Program-made: the position numbers and the translations under genes
Origin: Eretmocerus hayati
Taxonomy: Eukaryota; Arthropoda; Insecta; Hymenoptera; Aphelinidae
Direction: 5' to 3'
Length of the DNA: 64,000 nt
Assembly: GCA_029851415.1 (NCBI GenBank)
Contig: CM056743.1
Location: 97,624,501-97,688,500, forward strand
Part shown: positions 26,137 through 38,150 of the stretch, in pieces
Layout: the number at the start of each line of letters is the position of its first letter
Numbering within the stretch: position 1 is the stretch's first letter
Notes under the pieces: generated by a model
Databases searched by the model: none
Seen by the model: only the letters and a program-made list of their open reading frames with translations
Told to the model about the DNA's origin: nothing

Positions 26137-26467
26137 ACAAGGAAAGCATCAGGTCTGCGGAACACGGATCTTGACAAAGATGTGTGAATCATTTTGTTCC
26201 GGTGAGAAGTGGAGGTGTCTCCAAGGGTTTAATCCAATGACCCTCCCATCACGAGAAACAGCTATGGAGGTTAGCATTGTCAGTATATCTATGTATGTGT
26301 CATCTTAACATGGGTCTATATGGACAATGCTAATCTTCATGTCTGTATCTCGGGATGGGAGGCCCAGTGTATCGAACCCTTGGAGATACCTTCATTTCTC
26401 ACCGAAACAAGATGATTCCCAGAGTTTCATCAAGATCCGTGTGCCGCAGACCTGATGCTCTCCTTGT
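26137..26467. mobile_element. 331-bp MITE with ACAAGGARAGCATCAGGTCT ends
   Basis: Long inverted similarity from both ends: ACAAGGAAAGCATCAGGTCTGC on the left matches the reverse of GCAGACCTGATGCTCTCCTTGT. It continues through AACACGGATCTTGA, GGTGTCTCCAAGGGTT and the central TTAGCATTGTC/GACAATGCTAA. No clear target duplication was identified. Confidence 0.85.
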
Positions 26468-28143
26468 AAGTATATTCTTTTAATTTTGCTTAAGTTAAAT
26501 TTTCTATATGATTGAGTTTTATTCATTAGTTTCCAAGAGTTTGTATGATAATCTCTGACATTTTCTAACCTATAACGTATAAGAGTTTGTCTTATTTGTC
26601 AATTAATCTCTTGGAGTATTGACTAAAGTTATATTATTGAGACCACTTTAACGATATAGTTCAAAGATTAAATTCTATATATATCCACTTCTCTAATTTT
26701 TTTTGAGAGATCCACATAACTAAAACCAAGTAAAGTAATTTAAGTTTTGTCCAGGTCATGATAGAATGGATTTGTCATAAATTTCAATTTATTGTCTTGA
26801 AAATTAGGAAAGTTCAGAATACACTCATTCGTAAATCTTTGAGTTTTAGCTGAGAGAACAATAAGAATAGTAGTACGCCTTACTTTAATTGGTAATCCTA
26901 AGAGATTTTTCTTTCAGATTTTCTCCATATATAGACCATTTGTATTTCATTTATGTTTTATTATAATGAAATATTGAAACATCGATCATGTCATCCCATT
27001 GTATAATTTGAAGGTTTCATTGTCAAGATATCAGTTGATTTCGAAATTTACGTCACTATCTAGTTTCTTCTGTTATTTGTATGAAATTCTAGAATTTTCA
27101 CGCACATCACTCACTTTTTATTTCACCATATTTTTATATCATTAATTTACCAATTAATTTATGTTCATTTATATAAATTTATTCTTTACGTATGATTTGT
27201 TCAAAGTTTATACTTGATATTCTGATTGATGTATTATGTTGTTCAATTTCTTTCATAAATTGTTACAATGAATTTTTGGGGAAATCAATTAATTTATTTA
27301 CCTTGAGGTGGTAGCCATACCTACAGTGCCGCAGCGAGCGTCGGCGAGCGAGGCCAACGCGCTAGTTACAATGTGAAACACTCGAGACTTGAATCAATGC
27401 AGTTCGCGATAAAGCAATCTATAGTCCATTATTTTTCTTCTTGAGAACCGACCCTTCAAATCACAAATAATTTGCACGATTGTAAAACTTTGAAAGTCAA
27501 CGATGTTCTGAAGAATTTATGGAAATCAATCAATGTGGCAACTCTTTTGAGACTTGATATCAAGAGAGTGGTGACCGCGACGAAACTGAGGAGATACAGA
27601 AATTTGAAGAATTGGGTGTGTACTTTTTCTTTTAATATGTCAAATCTCCTCTTCCTCTGATACAAAAAACACTTGATTTATCTGTCGACTTGCACCTATC
27701 AGGGAGAGACAGCGAGCCAAGGACTTGGTTGGAGGAACATACTCATAACCATAAGAAGCATGGGCTCAAACTCTGTGACCCTCAGCATTTCAATTCGAGT
27801 GAGAGCGGAAATCGTTCAGACGGTAAATGTCACAATTTTAATGTTCGGTCGACTTCTGAGTTTAATTATCGAAATAGATTGATGACGCTTTCTATTATTC
27901 CCGATTTCTTCGTCATCTACTCGTGCATTTATATTGAGAACTTTCCTCTCGAGATGAGAATTCATAAGCATTCGGAACCCCATACAGAAGCTTTTTGAGT
28001 CGATGACAAATGTATGTCAAGGGTAGAAACAGCAAGTGTCGGATACGATTCGCCTCAACCTTTCATAACTTCATAAGTATTAAGGATTCTCACTCTCTGA
28101 AAATCTATCTGGATGTAATCCTCTCCTCTAGATGGAAACAGAG

Positions 28144-28146
<3 letters not shown>
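26468..28146. other. Anonymous AT-rich sequence, no supported gene
   Basis: 26,468-27,300 is strongly AT-rich and featureless. From 27,300 there is a short CpG-rich patch (AGCGAGCGTCGGCGAGCGAGG). Short open frames on both strands (27,456-27,998) lack recognisable motifs. Confidence 0.4.

Positions 28147-28194
<48 letters not shown>
28147..28194. repeat. (AG)n microsatellite, 48 bp
   Basis: Uninterrupted AG run of 24 repeats following GAGAAC. Confidence 0.97.
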
Positions 28195-28197
<3 letters not shown>

Positions 28198-29007
28198 CAT
28201 ATCAAACTGTTGATGAAGGGTGTCCATTCAATACTTCAAAATCAGAGCTTGCTGGTGAGCCACGACAATTCAACGAGATGACAGCTTTGGTCGATAATCA
28301 AGAAGGAGATTATGGTCATGGCTACAAGTTACCATTAATGAGCACTCTTTTGCGCACAATTCTAATTGCCTTTTACGTTAATTGAAGATTTTTTAAAAAA
28401 TTATACGATTTGATCGGATCATTCTGCGATTGGATTAAATTTTTTGCGGAGAAAACTCTACGAGGATTTTTCCCTCTGATTTTCTGAGATTCAATGATCG
28501 ATAAGATGGTGTGTTTAAGTATCCAACAATTACTATCAAAGGAGGAGTCAATATTTACTACCATAAATTTTGAGAGCACGGAATGACTCGTTAAGGCTCT
28601 TATCACCCAATTGAATTGAGATTCGGCTCAAGTGAAAGAAAGGCACTTGCTCTAATTTTTACTTATGTATATGAACGTGAATTCCCGACGTTAAATCAAG
28701 GACCCATCGTGGTTCACCATTATCATCTTCGCTACATTTATCCTCAAGAAATTTTTCTCGCCTTCTTGTGTAATATATTCCACTGCAAGTCTTGATCTTC
28801 TTGACTTTTTCGCTAGGCCTAAACGAAGTTACAGTGCGACTAAAATCACATGAAAGATTTTAATTGGACCTTGGACAACCATTTAAAAGTCTCATGGTTC
28901 AGTTTTCCTTAAGAGTAGATCCTTAAGAGATGAAAAGAAATACTACCACTCATTTCTCGGATATGGCAATCTGTCCGCCTAATTGAAATTCCTCGCCCGC
29001 GATCCTA
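28195..29007. other. Anonymous sequence, no supported gene
   Basis: Mixed-composition DNA with only short open frames and no recognisable motif or repeat. Confidence 0.4.
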
Positions 29008-30180
29008 CAGTACCGTGCCAAAATTCCTGAACGGGGGTATGAAATCCTCTCTTGCAAAAACGTCGATTGCTCGAGCTCAGTTAATGTAGAGGAATTTTGA
29101 AAAGAGCATCTTAAAGATGAGGAAAAATGCTAACTTTTTATAGTTTAAGATTTTTCTCTCAGCCCTCCTTGGTACCTCAAATAGCTGATGTAATTTCAAG
29201 GATTTCGAAGAAAAAACCGTTTCCACTCTATGGGCTGTAATTTGGACGCGGATAAAGATGAAACAATTTTGCAAAAAGCATCTTGAAGAGCAGAAAAAAT
29301 GCCATTTGCAATGATTTTTCGATTATTCTTCACGTCGTGCGGAGAAGAGTGTGAGAGCTCTCAAAGTAGCCAGATTCTCGGATTTTCAATGAAGTACGTG
29401 TAAAAATAGCAAAAAATGGCAAGAAACTATGGTTTAGGCTACTCTGAGAGCTCTCCCTTGTCTTCTTCGCACGACGTAAAAACTAATCGAAAAATCATTG
29501 CAAATGGCATTTTTCCCCTCTTTAAGATGCTTTTTGCAAAATTGTTCTATCTCCATCCGCGTCTCAATTACAGCCCATAGGCACGGTGTGCCTGAACGAA
29601 TCTTTTTTCAAAGTGAAAACTCCCTCTGAGATTATTTTGAATCTTGATTCTACATATTTGGGGCACGATTTTCCCACGAAAATTAAAATCGCGGGCTGAG
29701 CCCTTTTGAAGGAATGTCGTTTGGAACATTTTTTGGACCCAGTCTAGGAACGCCCGAGTGATATGGCTCATCCCTCGTTGGATATGAGCCCAAAATCAAG
29801 TTTCTTCACTTTCTAACACTAGTTTTCAAAAAATGTGATCGCTTTGGATACTTCTGAGGCTTGTTGAGGTTGGGCATGTACCCTAAAAACCCTTCAAAAA
29901 TGCAAAAACCAATCTCTCGATGTCTCATTTGAGAAATGACCATCTACCGTTTAGGCTCTCCAAGACGCCCTATTGGAAATAATCTTGCGATGGACATTAC
30001 AATATTCATCACGATGTCTTTTGTGATAGGAATTGTAATGTACATTATAATGAATTCCAAAAGAATCATCATGTTTTTATGTGATGTTCAGGTCATGGCG
30101 AGGAATTTGCCATGTCCATTCATCACTATTTCACAGTGAAGAAACTGGAAAAAACTCTTCTACGTAACTCGTGAATTTTG

Positions 30181-30250
30181 CCGACAGTGGGATGCGAACC
30201 CACAATCTTTTGGTTACGAGACCAAGCACATGCCTTGGGGCCAGGGAGTC
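30181..30250 (-). pseudogene. tRNA-Thr-like segment in copy 2 of the 2,191-bp element
   Basis: Reverse complement of the tRNA-like stretch in copy 1. The A-box-like CTGGCCCCAAGGCATG, the short anticodon arm around CTCGTA and the B box GGTTCGCATCC are all kept. Confidence 0.58.
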
Positions 30251-31239
30251 ATATTGAAGGTAGGCGTCTAGTAAGCTTACTTGACGTTTGACTGACCGAA
30301 ACTATCTGTTCATTCATTCAAAATCTGATCATTCGTTCACTCAATTCGTCATACAAACAACTCAGAGTGGATCAGGTGGATGCTTTGAAATGGTCCGGTT
30401 TCAATGAAAATCTACGATTTCGACTACTTTGGAAATCTCATCAGTACAACGTGGAAAATGATGGGAGAAAAAGAAATGACTCGTTTCACATCCCTAAATG
30501 TGTTATAAGGTAAGTGTGCCTAAAATGCCCCCATTCCCTAATATGCCCCGACTCAAGTTCTCAAATTTACCAGCTTGCAGATCTCGACACGCATTTTTTC
30601 CATGTTTGTTATTTTGAAATGAGAGAGAATCAACGGTTTTGGCCGACCCAAAATGACCCGCGCCTTTCCCATAACATTACTAGCGATATTCGGTACTTTC
30701 AACTTATTCCATCTTAATCACTGAAAGCTATGTCATTAATTCAATCAATTTTTAACGTAGTTCTCCTCATTCTCTTTGTCTTCGTCCGAACTTCGAGATA
30801 CTTCTCACAAAATATAGAAAATTCGATTTCTAGCCGATTCTACGCCTATACTACTAAAAAAGTGCATTTTTGGCACCATCTACCCAAGGGCTCTTGAGGT
30901 TTGTCTCCGAGTTCTTTGAAATTCAAAGAATCTCCTGGGAATTCGTGTGGTGGTTCAACTATCCATAACACACCTTCTGATGAAATTCCAAGGAGCCTCT
31001 CCATTTTGTTTTCGAGTTTTCGATGTCAAAAGTTCGAGCTCGTAACACGCGGAGGATAGGAACGGCGCAGCAGAAAGCAACTTTTTTGGGCCGTTCTCAC
31101 GAATGCTTTGACAATCCTTCAGAGAACTCGCTGAAAAATTGATATGTCATTGATTCAAGTCTTTTCTTCATCCTTGCCAAAAATAGGGACCCGTGCTTAT
31201 TTATTTTGTCCACACGAGTGCTCGAATGTTTGTGATTTT

Positions 31240-31380
31240 CGTCTGCGCGCGATGTTAATTTTCTGCCTCGCGGAGAGCGTTCGTGTGTGAGCGTGTGCGT
31301 GTACGAGCTGCTTTGTTGTGTATACGCGATTGTATATAAGAAGACGGCGAGGTCGCGTTGCTATCAAAACAACACGGCTC
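31240..31380 (+). promoter_or_regulatory. Candidate TATA-containing promoter inside the 2,191-bp element
   Basis: A CpG-rich stretch (GTCTGCGCGCGATG, CGCGGAGAGCGTTCG) is followed by GATTGTATATAAGAAGACGGCG. That is a good TATA box, with GC-rich sequence about 25-35 bp downstream. The mirrored position in the other copy reads GTATATAAAAAGACGGCG, so the TATA box survives in both. No downstream reading frame is recognised, so the promoter assignment is inference. Confidence 0.35.
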
Positions 31381-31998
31381 GCTCAAACTTACGATCCTGA
31401 TTGTCCCAGGAGATATACCTTAAATAAGACATCAAGAGTTTGGTGTTTTGCATTTTTGAAGGGTTTCCAGGGTACATGCCCAACCTCAACAAGCCTCAGA
31501 AGGATCCAAAGCGGTCACATTTTCTGGAAACTAGTGTGAGAAAGTGAAGAAACTTAATTTTGGGCTCATATCCAACGAGGGATGAGCCATATCAATTGGG
31601 CGTCCCTAGACTGGGCCCAAAAAATGTTCCAAACGATATTCCTTCAAAAGGGCTCCGCCCGCGATTTTAATTTTTGTGGGAAAATGATGCCCCAAATATG
31701 TAGAATCAGAAACCAAAATAATCTCAGAGGGAGTTTTCACTTTGAAAAAAAAATTCGTTCAGGCACACCGTGTAGGGTAAAAACGGGTTTTTCTTCGAAA
31801 TCCTTGAAATTACATCAGCTACTTGAGGTAACAAGAAGAGCTGAGAGGAAAATCAAGAACCATAAAAAGTTAGCATTTTCTCTCATCTTTGAGATGCTTT
31901 TCCCAAAATTCCCCTACATTAATCTGGGCTCGAGCAATCGACGTTTTTGCAAGAGAGGATTTCATACCCCCGTTCAGGAATTTTTGCACGGTACTGTA

Positions 31999-34041
31999 TC
32001 TTTCAACAGTTCTGCCGTTCCTAAAAAGTAAAGCATTTGATCAAAGAGACGATACAGCAACTTTTTTAGATTTTCCAAAAACCCACACAAAGAAGCTGAT
32101 AGAAATTTTCAATACGTCAAAACTGATTCGCGTTTCTCAAGAATTTTGAGTTGAAGTCTCTGAGGAAAAGTATTTTCCAAGAAAAATGAAGCAGTTTTCT
32201 GGGAATTTCTAAAAGATGAATAAATGAAGTCTCTACAGATTTTTTTATGAGTTGTCCTGTCTCCATGATTGAAAGTAGTTTTACGGAATTCTCATTGTAT
32301 CGGTCTTTCTTTCACGTTTTTCATCATCACTCAGAAGTGACGCATTTTATTGAATAATGTGTGAAGCGACTCTTTGTACATATTTTGGTAATCTACAAGA
32401 ATTTACTCCACACATCTTCTGATAATATGCGGTCCTTTCCAGTATCGGGATGGGAATCGAGAAGAATGTCAGTTAAGATGAGAATCCCAGAAAGAAACCT
32501 GGGATTATGGTAACAGGATAAATCATATGGAAAAATTGTAGAGATCCTGTACTTCTTTCGAAAATCTACAGAGAAGTTGATTTTTTTTTCTGATGAAACA
32601 CTTTCCCTGAAAGAAGTACGGTCCAAAAAGTGGAATTTGGCAAATAAAGTGGGAAATCACCTAAAAATCCTTGAAAAACGCAGACCAGTATCGTCTTCGA
32701 GATGTATTATCAGAATTTCTGTCCCCAAGGACTACGGAAAGATGCTGTCCACTCTTTTCAATAGGATGCATTACCGTTAAGTTGTGGGGTCAGAACCGTA
32801 AGAAAATATGATTCGCTGAAGAAAACCTCCATTCAGGCGAAAAATGCCTTATTCAGAAGAATGAGTGAGAATCTTTTTGATTTATCTTTCGGATATCTAC
32901 AAAAAACTGTGTCGCCGATTTTTCGATGAAATGTTTTTCCTTCGAGTCATCGGCGGTAGAATACTGACGCCCAAAAAGTGCCAAAAACACCCTAACTCGA
33001 CTCTCCTCCAAAACCAATCGATGAGTTATGACAAAAGTTTCTAATTCCCTGCTTTCATCATCTTCTCCAAAATCCGATTGAAATTTTTCAAGTGACTTTT
33101 GATCGCATTACAGAAGTTGGTCCAGGCTTACCGTGCACCATCAGTTCCATCACGTAGAGCTATAGAGATATTTCGCAAACTCTGATCGCATCAGATGGTG
33201 TTATGATAATTGATGATTGTGTTCAATGAGGAAGTACTCAATGGAACTCTGCATCTTTTAGTCCAGTTAAATTTAGTAAGAATTTTCCGGTAACCCTAGC
33301 TAGGTAACGGCATAGAGTATCTGAATGCATCGAGAAAGGAGTTTGCAGCAAGGAGCGTTGTACAACAATGTGAACCGGAAGAACCACTCGGAGCTGTGAC
33401 TGTGAGCCATGGTAGGGTTTTCAAATGATTCATAGCTTCATATGTAACTTACTCTTAACTCTTGGGATTTTGGATCTTCCAGAATTTTGTTTCATTTCTC
33501 GGCACCGTTGTGGCAACATTCTCATTCATGACATGTATTTGTACATTTAATTATGCACCACTCTTCATATTTTGAGACGTATGGGCCAATTTTGTCATAG
33601 ATTCGTGCAAATTTCGCTAAAAATTTCACAACTAGAAAACTTTTGTGATTGCTGCAGCGAACTAGCTGTTATTCCCGGAGTCAGCATAATTGACTAGTTA
33701 TCGAGAGTCATTGATCACGCGAGAATGCCTGTATAAATAGTCGATAGTTTCTTGATAAATTTGGTTCCTAATCGAATACGAAATTTGTTTGGCCTATAAT
33801 CATTGACGGCAAGAGAATATCTATTTCAACTGCTCCTTGATCACTAGAAAAAAAGATTCAGTAACAAGAAAGACAAAAAAGCTCGAGATCCTCAACGGAA
33901 ATCTTCCTCTTTTTGATAGCAATTTTTTCTTTTTTTGAGAAGTTTACGATATTTTGTCGAAGTATATGAATAACTTGTCCCGTCTCTTTCGAAGGTTCGA
34001 AGATAATACAAGATTCATGAAGCATTGAAGACTGTCCTTTA
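31999..34041. other. Non-coding stretch with degenerate repeats, no supported gene
   Basis: Between about 32,040 and 33,150 there are degenerate repeats of the kind seen at 16.5-17.1 kb: CTTCTGATAATATGCGGTCC, TTTTCAATAGGATGCATTACC and TTTCGATGAAATGTTTTTCC, each followed by a GGGT/CGGC-rich phrase. They end at GGTCCAGGCTTACCGTG near 33,119. From 33,150 to 34,041 nothing is recognised. Confidence 0.45.
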
Positions 34042-35684
34042 GGAGACAAAAGGGCGAGCGAAGTGGTCAACGAAAGCACCTTAAAATTGACCAGTGAATG
34101 TCTGTCTGACTGCAATACTGCCAACTTACAGCCGATGACAGCTGAGTTTCCTGAGGAATCAACAACATTTTCATCTTCACGAATTGATCGCGGTGGATCA
34201 TTAATCAATGCTGAACTGCGAATGAACGCATCAGAGAGCAGATGTAATCCAGAAAATGATTCAGTGCAAGTGTTCGCGACTGCCAAAAGAGGCAACCCCT
34301 CATCAAATTTAGGCCCAGATGTGGGAGCGCTAGAGAATGGCCCGATTGTCGCTAAATATTCGGAGAACTTTCGCAATCTGCTGGATTTAGTCCTTTTTCC
34401 ACCTTCAGATTTATCTGTAGAGGATATTTTGAATGTGGTCCAAGCTATCTATTTGAGGCACAAAATCTCAAAAGGAACTAGACATGCAATCTTAGAACTG
34501 ATAAAAGTTCTTGCAGGACCAGAATTCAAAAATCTGAATCTTAGTCAATATTACATTAACGAATTCAATCAACCTCCAGAAGATCACAAGACTTACACAT
34601 TCTATTGCAAAGGTTGTTTCGCAGTTTTATCTTAACCCATGTTCAAGAGAGATTTGAAGAAGAGTTCTTCCACGAGATGTGAAGATTGTCAGGTAGTTTA
34701 CGACTTCTCGACTCAGAAAAGAGAATTTCTACATCAACATGAGCGTCGAATACCAACTGCGATCTGTCCTCAGTAACAGAACCATTTGGAATTCTCTCCT
34801 AGAATCAGTATCATATATCAAGAAGAATAGAGATATCGAACCCAAAGCAATAACTGATATCCACGATGCAGAAATATATAGGAATACGAGGTCTCCTGAT
34901 GATAGTAAAGAGGATGTTATTGTTCTTAAAGCTAGCGTAAACATCGATGGGGGCTCCATGCATGAAAGCATACAATTTTTTTGTGTCCTATCCTTCTTCT
35001 CATTAATGAGCTACCGCATAAACTGAGACTCAAGACAACTATCTTCGCAGCGGCTTTGCTCACATGTTGCGAGCCAAACTTCCATCTCATGAATTCTTTT
35101 GTGGGATCATTCTTACAACAAATTGATGGCTTGATGAATCAAGGTATGCTGTTTTTCGACAAACTCCAGAGAAAATCTTACAGGATATTGCTCAGGCCTA
35201 TGATATTTGCTGTCGATACCGTTGCAAGACCTATCCTCCAGGCTAGGAAGCAATATAATGCTCATCACGGCTGCTCGTGGTGTTATGCCTTCGGGGAAAA
35301 AATAGGTTCAATGAGGTTTCTGAAAAAAACATGGTACACCACTCAGGAGTCAGGAAGAGTACTTGGATGATCTCAAGAAGCGGAAGCACATAAAAAGAGA
35401 TGAAAATGGTGAGAAGGTCTACAGGGGTGTCAGAGGGAATTCACGAATAGCTGAGCTTCTGCCAGATTTGGACAATATCTGGGGCTATCCGCCGGAGTAT
35501 ATGCACGGTGTCTATCTTGGAGTATCGAAACAGTTCTGGGGTTTCTTAGATGACTCTCGATGCCGTTACAAGCTGTCGGACGAAGATAAGCGATTGATAG
35601 ATAAGAGATTGACATTACTTAAACCAATCAAATCGATGTACCTTCGGCCGAAGGAATTGAAGAAGAAAAGTAACTGGAAGGCTG
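34042..35684 (+). pseudogene. CACTA/EnSpm-like transposase-family pseudogene, N-terminal and middle part
   Basis: Successive frames on the plus strand give one protein of a widespread animal family related to CACTA/EnSpm transposases. The stretch around 34,400-34,700 encodes AILELIKVLAGPE, then a zinc-ribbon CKGC...CEDC pair. 34,739-34,970 gives EYQLRSVLSNRTIWN and AITDIHDAEIYR. 34,985-35,350 gives CPILLLINELPHKLRLKT, VDTVARP and HGCSWCYAFGE. 35,360-35,684 gives GIRGNS-like RGVRGNS and WGYPPEYMHGVYLGVSKQFW. Frameshifts lie near 34,725, 34,975 and 35,360, and a TAA follows the first cysteine pair. No convincing start ATG is visible: the frame opens after a TAG at 34,039-34,041. The coding sequence stops at NWKAA, where a 2.94-kb element is inserted; the C-terminal part resumes at 38,625. 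Such proteins are thought to catalyse cut-and-paste transposition; this copy cannot be functional. Confidence 0.82.
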
Positions 35685-36205
35685 CCCTACTGAAAACTGT
35701 CGTATCCAATCACACATCCAATTAGATGTGTAATTACACGTCCGTCTTCACCATATTGAGGTTGTAAAGAAGGATATGGGTATGACAGTGAACAGGTGGT
35801 TAGGTAAAGACGTCAAATTGGATATGGAGAAAAGGGTCAGAGAATGGCCCACTTCCATCTCATGAATATCCACGAACTTGGGACGTGTAAATGTACGTCC
35901 ATTTTTACTTCCGAATAGATGTGAAATTACATCAGCCAAACTAAAAATTGGAGAAACTATTCGGGAGAACATAATTGAGAGTGATACGAGCGGGTGGTTC
36001 TAGACGAGGGAGGATCACGCCCTGCTGGAAAAAGGTGACCGCCAGAGCGGCCATGGAATTCTTTAGGAAAGATCGTTCCCATCAATGGCCGCTCCGATGG
36101 CCACCACACGCACGCAATATGGCCGCCGCAGAGGATTAATTCTTTAGAAAAAATTGAGAGGCCAATTTCATACATTCTTATTCCGGTGATACGCGGGAAG
36201 AGCTC

Positions 36206-36590
36206 AAGGCGATGCGGTAGCCGTGCAAGCTGAATTTTGTTCCAAGTATTCTCGAATTCTCTTGCGATTTGGGCTAAACGACGAGTTGAGCCACATTTAC
36301 TATCATCTAACTTGAATGGCTCAACTCGTCGTTTAGCTCAAATCGCAAAAGAATTCGAGAATACTTGGAACAAAAATGTGTGTATATTATAGGTTAGGAT
36401 GTACCAGACACCCAGTGGTTCTAACTTTTCTGCAATGATCTAATGATTTGTGGTGAAAAATGTATTGTCGAGAATAAATCGGACAAAAACAATAATTAGC
36501 TAACTCATCTCAAACTTCGCCCCATTCAAATTTTCACATAAGTGGTAAATGGAAGTTGACGACCGTGCTGCACGGCTACCGCATGCCCTT
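36206..36590. mobile_element. ~385-bp element with ATGCGGTAGCCGTGCA inverted ends
   Basis: Ends AAGGCGATGCGGTAGCCGTG and, inverted, AAGGGCATGCGGTAGCCGTG. A near-perfect internal hairpin of about 65-bp arms (TTGTTCCAAGTATTCTCGAA ... against its inverse) occupies 36,236-36,380. It abuts the next foldback directly. The target duplication is not clear. Confidence 0.75.
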
Positions 36591-36595
36591 AAGAC

Positions 36596-37621
36596 TCTTG
36601 CTCAATCATGAACCGCTATGAATCATCCTCTACCGAGGTTTACTCGCCCCAACCGCACTAGGGGCCCTACGTAGAATCGGTTATTTATTATACTTGTACT
36701 CACCATATCAGCTTTGCCTTGTGACTGCTATTCGCCCTGAATATTATTGGCCCGGTGTACATGCTCCTGCTACGCCACCATTCTGTGTCTTCTTCATCTT
36801 CTGGAGAATATTTGGTCTACGCATGCGCCACGAAATCGCATCGGCTCGTGCTTCATGTTATTCACCCAGAGGGAGCCACCCCGCTCTAGTCAGGGTGCCG
36901 CGTCCGATGAGAATCGAGATAAACTATTTCGGATCTTTGAGCACGTGCCCGAGCTAAGTAGGCGTGCTTGCCTCGAGAGAACAGATGCAATGTCCACGTA
37001 GTCCCGTCCGCGTAGACCTTTTTGTTCGTCTGTCATGTACAGCTGTATCTCGCAAAGTACTGGGCAAAAAGTGCCCTCCTCAAGTTTATGATGATCTAGA
37101 AATAGAATAGTGCAAGTGACAGAAACGTAGGCATGTTTTGACAGTGACTTCTATAGGTAGGCTCGGTTTGAATTTCTGTATGACGGAAAAACAAAAATGT
37201 CTGCGCGAACCGGACAAACGGTCAAGTTGATCAGCCACATCACGTCTGTTCTTTCGAGGCGAACGCGCCTACTCAGCTCGGGTGAGCGCCCGAGGAATCA
37301 AGTAAGTTCATCTCGGGTTTATTCGGACGCGGCGCCTCGACTGGAGTGGGGCGGTTCCCTTCGCGTGAATAGCGTGGAGCATGAGCCAATGCAACCTGTG
37401 ACGCACGCGCGGACTAGGAATTCTCGAGGTGATTAACAAGAACCCGACGCAGGGGCGTACACCGGGCCTACGACTTCCAGGTTGAGCAGCGAGTACAAGG
37501 CAAGACTGATATGGTGAGTACAAGTATAATCAATCGCCGAACCTACTAATGTCCCCTACAGCGGTTGAGGCGAGTAATCCTCGTTTGAGGATGATTCATA
37601 GCAGCTCATGATTGAGCAAGA
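36596..37621. mobile_element. ~1,026-bp foldback element with ~420-bp inverted arms
   Basis: TCTTGCTCAATCATGA at the left is inverted at the right end. The arms 36,596-37,020 and about 37,197-37,621 pair along their length, including TATACTTGTACTCACCATAT and GGCCCGGTGTAC, though diverged. Open frames in both arms (36,694-37,001; 37,197-37,523) are mirror images of each other and come from the inverted repeat, not from genes. Confidence 0.85.
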
Positions 37622-38150
37622 ATCTCAAGGTTTTCCCGCGTTTCGCCGAAATGACATTGACTTCTAAATTTTTTCAAGAGTTCGAGGATCCTTCCGCGAC
37701 AGAATAAGGATATGAAAAATGGATTTCTAGAACTTTTTGGAAATTCTCGGAATCTTCCTGACCTCCACCAGGATAAATATGTGAAGAAAAAATCCCCTAG
37801 ACTTTTAAAAAATTTACAGGTATCTCCGGTACTTTGCAAAATGATATTATGAAAACAAAATCCTCAAAACTGTAGGAACTCACGAAATTTTCTAGCACTT
37901 CGCCAAACTGGAAGTATGAATAATGAATTTTCAAATCTTTCCAAAACTTCTTGGAAATTCCTCTCACTCCGCAGGAATAGGAATATGAGAGATACGATAT
38001 CTGAAGTATTGCATGAAATCCTCTGGCACTCAACCGAAATAACAATACAAGAAAATGGATTTTCCAAATTCCCCAAGAATTCTGAAAGTCTTTTTTCCTC
38101 CCAAGAAAAGTTTTCTCATGAAGCTGAATCATCATCCACGTCTCGCCAAT
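37622..38150. repeat. Degenerate minisatellite, ~85-90 bp units
   Basis: About six diverged units share the order CTTCGCCRAAMTGA...TATGAA...AATGGATTTTCNAAA...CTTNNNNGGAAATTCTCNGAA...CCT. They are seen near 37,645, 37,700, 37,770, 37,830, 37,900, 37,970 and 38,050. Open frames here are by-products of the repeat. Confidence 0.65.

Larger units (their letters stand above)
29582..31772 (-). mobile_element. 2,191-bp non-autonomous DNA transposon (copy 2, inverted)
   Basis: This has the same length, ends (CACGGTGTGCCTGAACG and inverse) and interior as the element at 5545-7735, but in the opposite orientation. It is inserted in the right arm of the foldback. The opposite arm provides the empty site CCCATAGAGT, and here TAGG is duplicated at 29,578-29,581 and 31,773-31,776. 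With AAGG in copy 1, this supports a 4-bp target duplication. The tRNA-like segment lies at 30,181-30,250 on the minus strand, and a CpG-rich, TATA-containing stretch at 31,240-31,380. Confidence 0.92.
29008..31996. mobile_element. TA-flanked foldback (CAGTACC ends, copy 2), split by a nested element
   Basis: TA at 29,006-29,007 and 31,997-31,998 bounds inverted ends CAGTACCGTGCCAAAATTCC and CAGTACCGTGCAAAAATTCC. The arms pair over more than 200 bp (29,008-29,240 and about 31,773-31,996). An inner hairpin at about 29,265-29,555 pairs ATGCCATTTGCAATGATTTTTCG with its inverse. A 2,191-bp element plus its 4-bp duplication sits inside the right arm, so the original foldback was about 794 bp. No transposase is encoded. 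Confidence 0.9.

Noticed and set aside
36694..37523. Pairs of similar proteins on opposite strands (MYSPYQ... starts)
   Set aside because: They are mirror images produced by the inverted arms of a foldback, not a gene pair.
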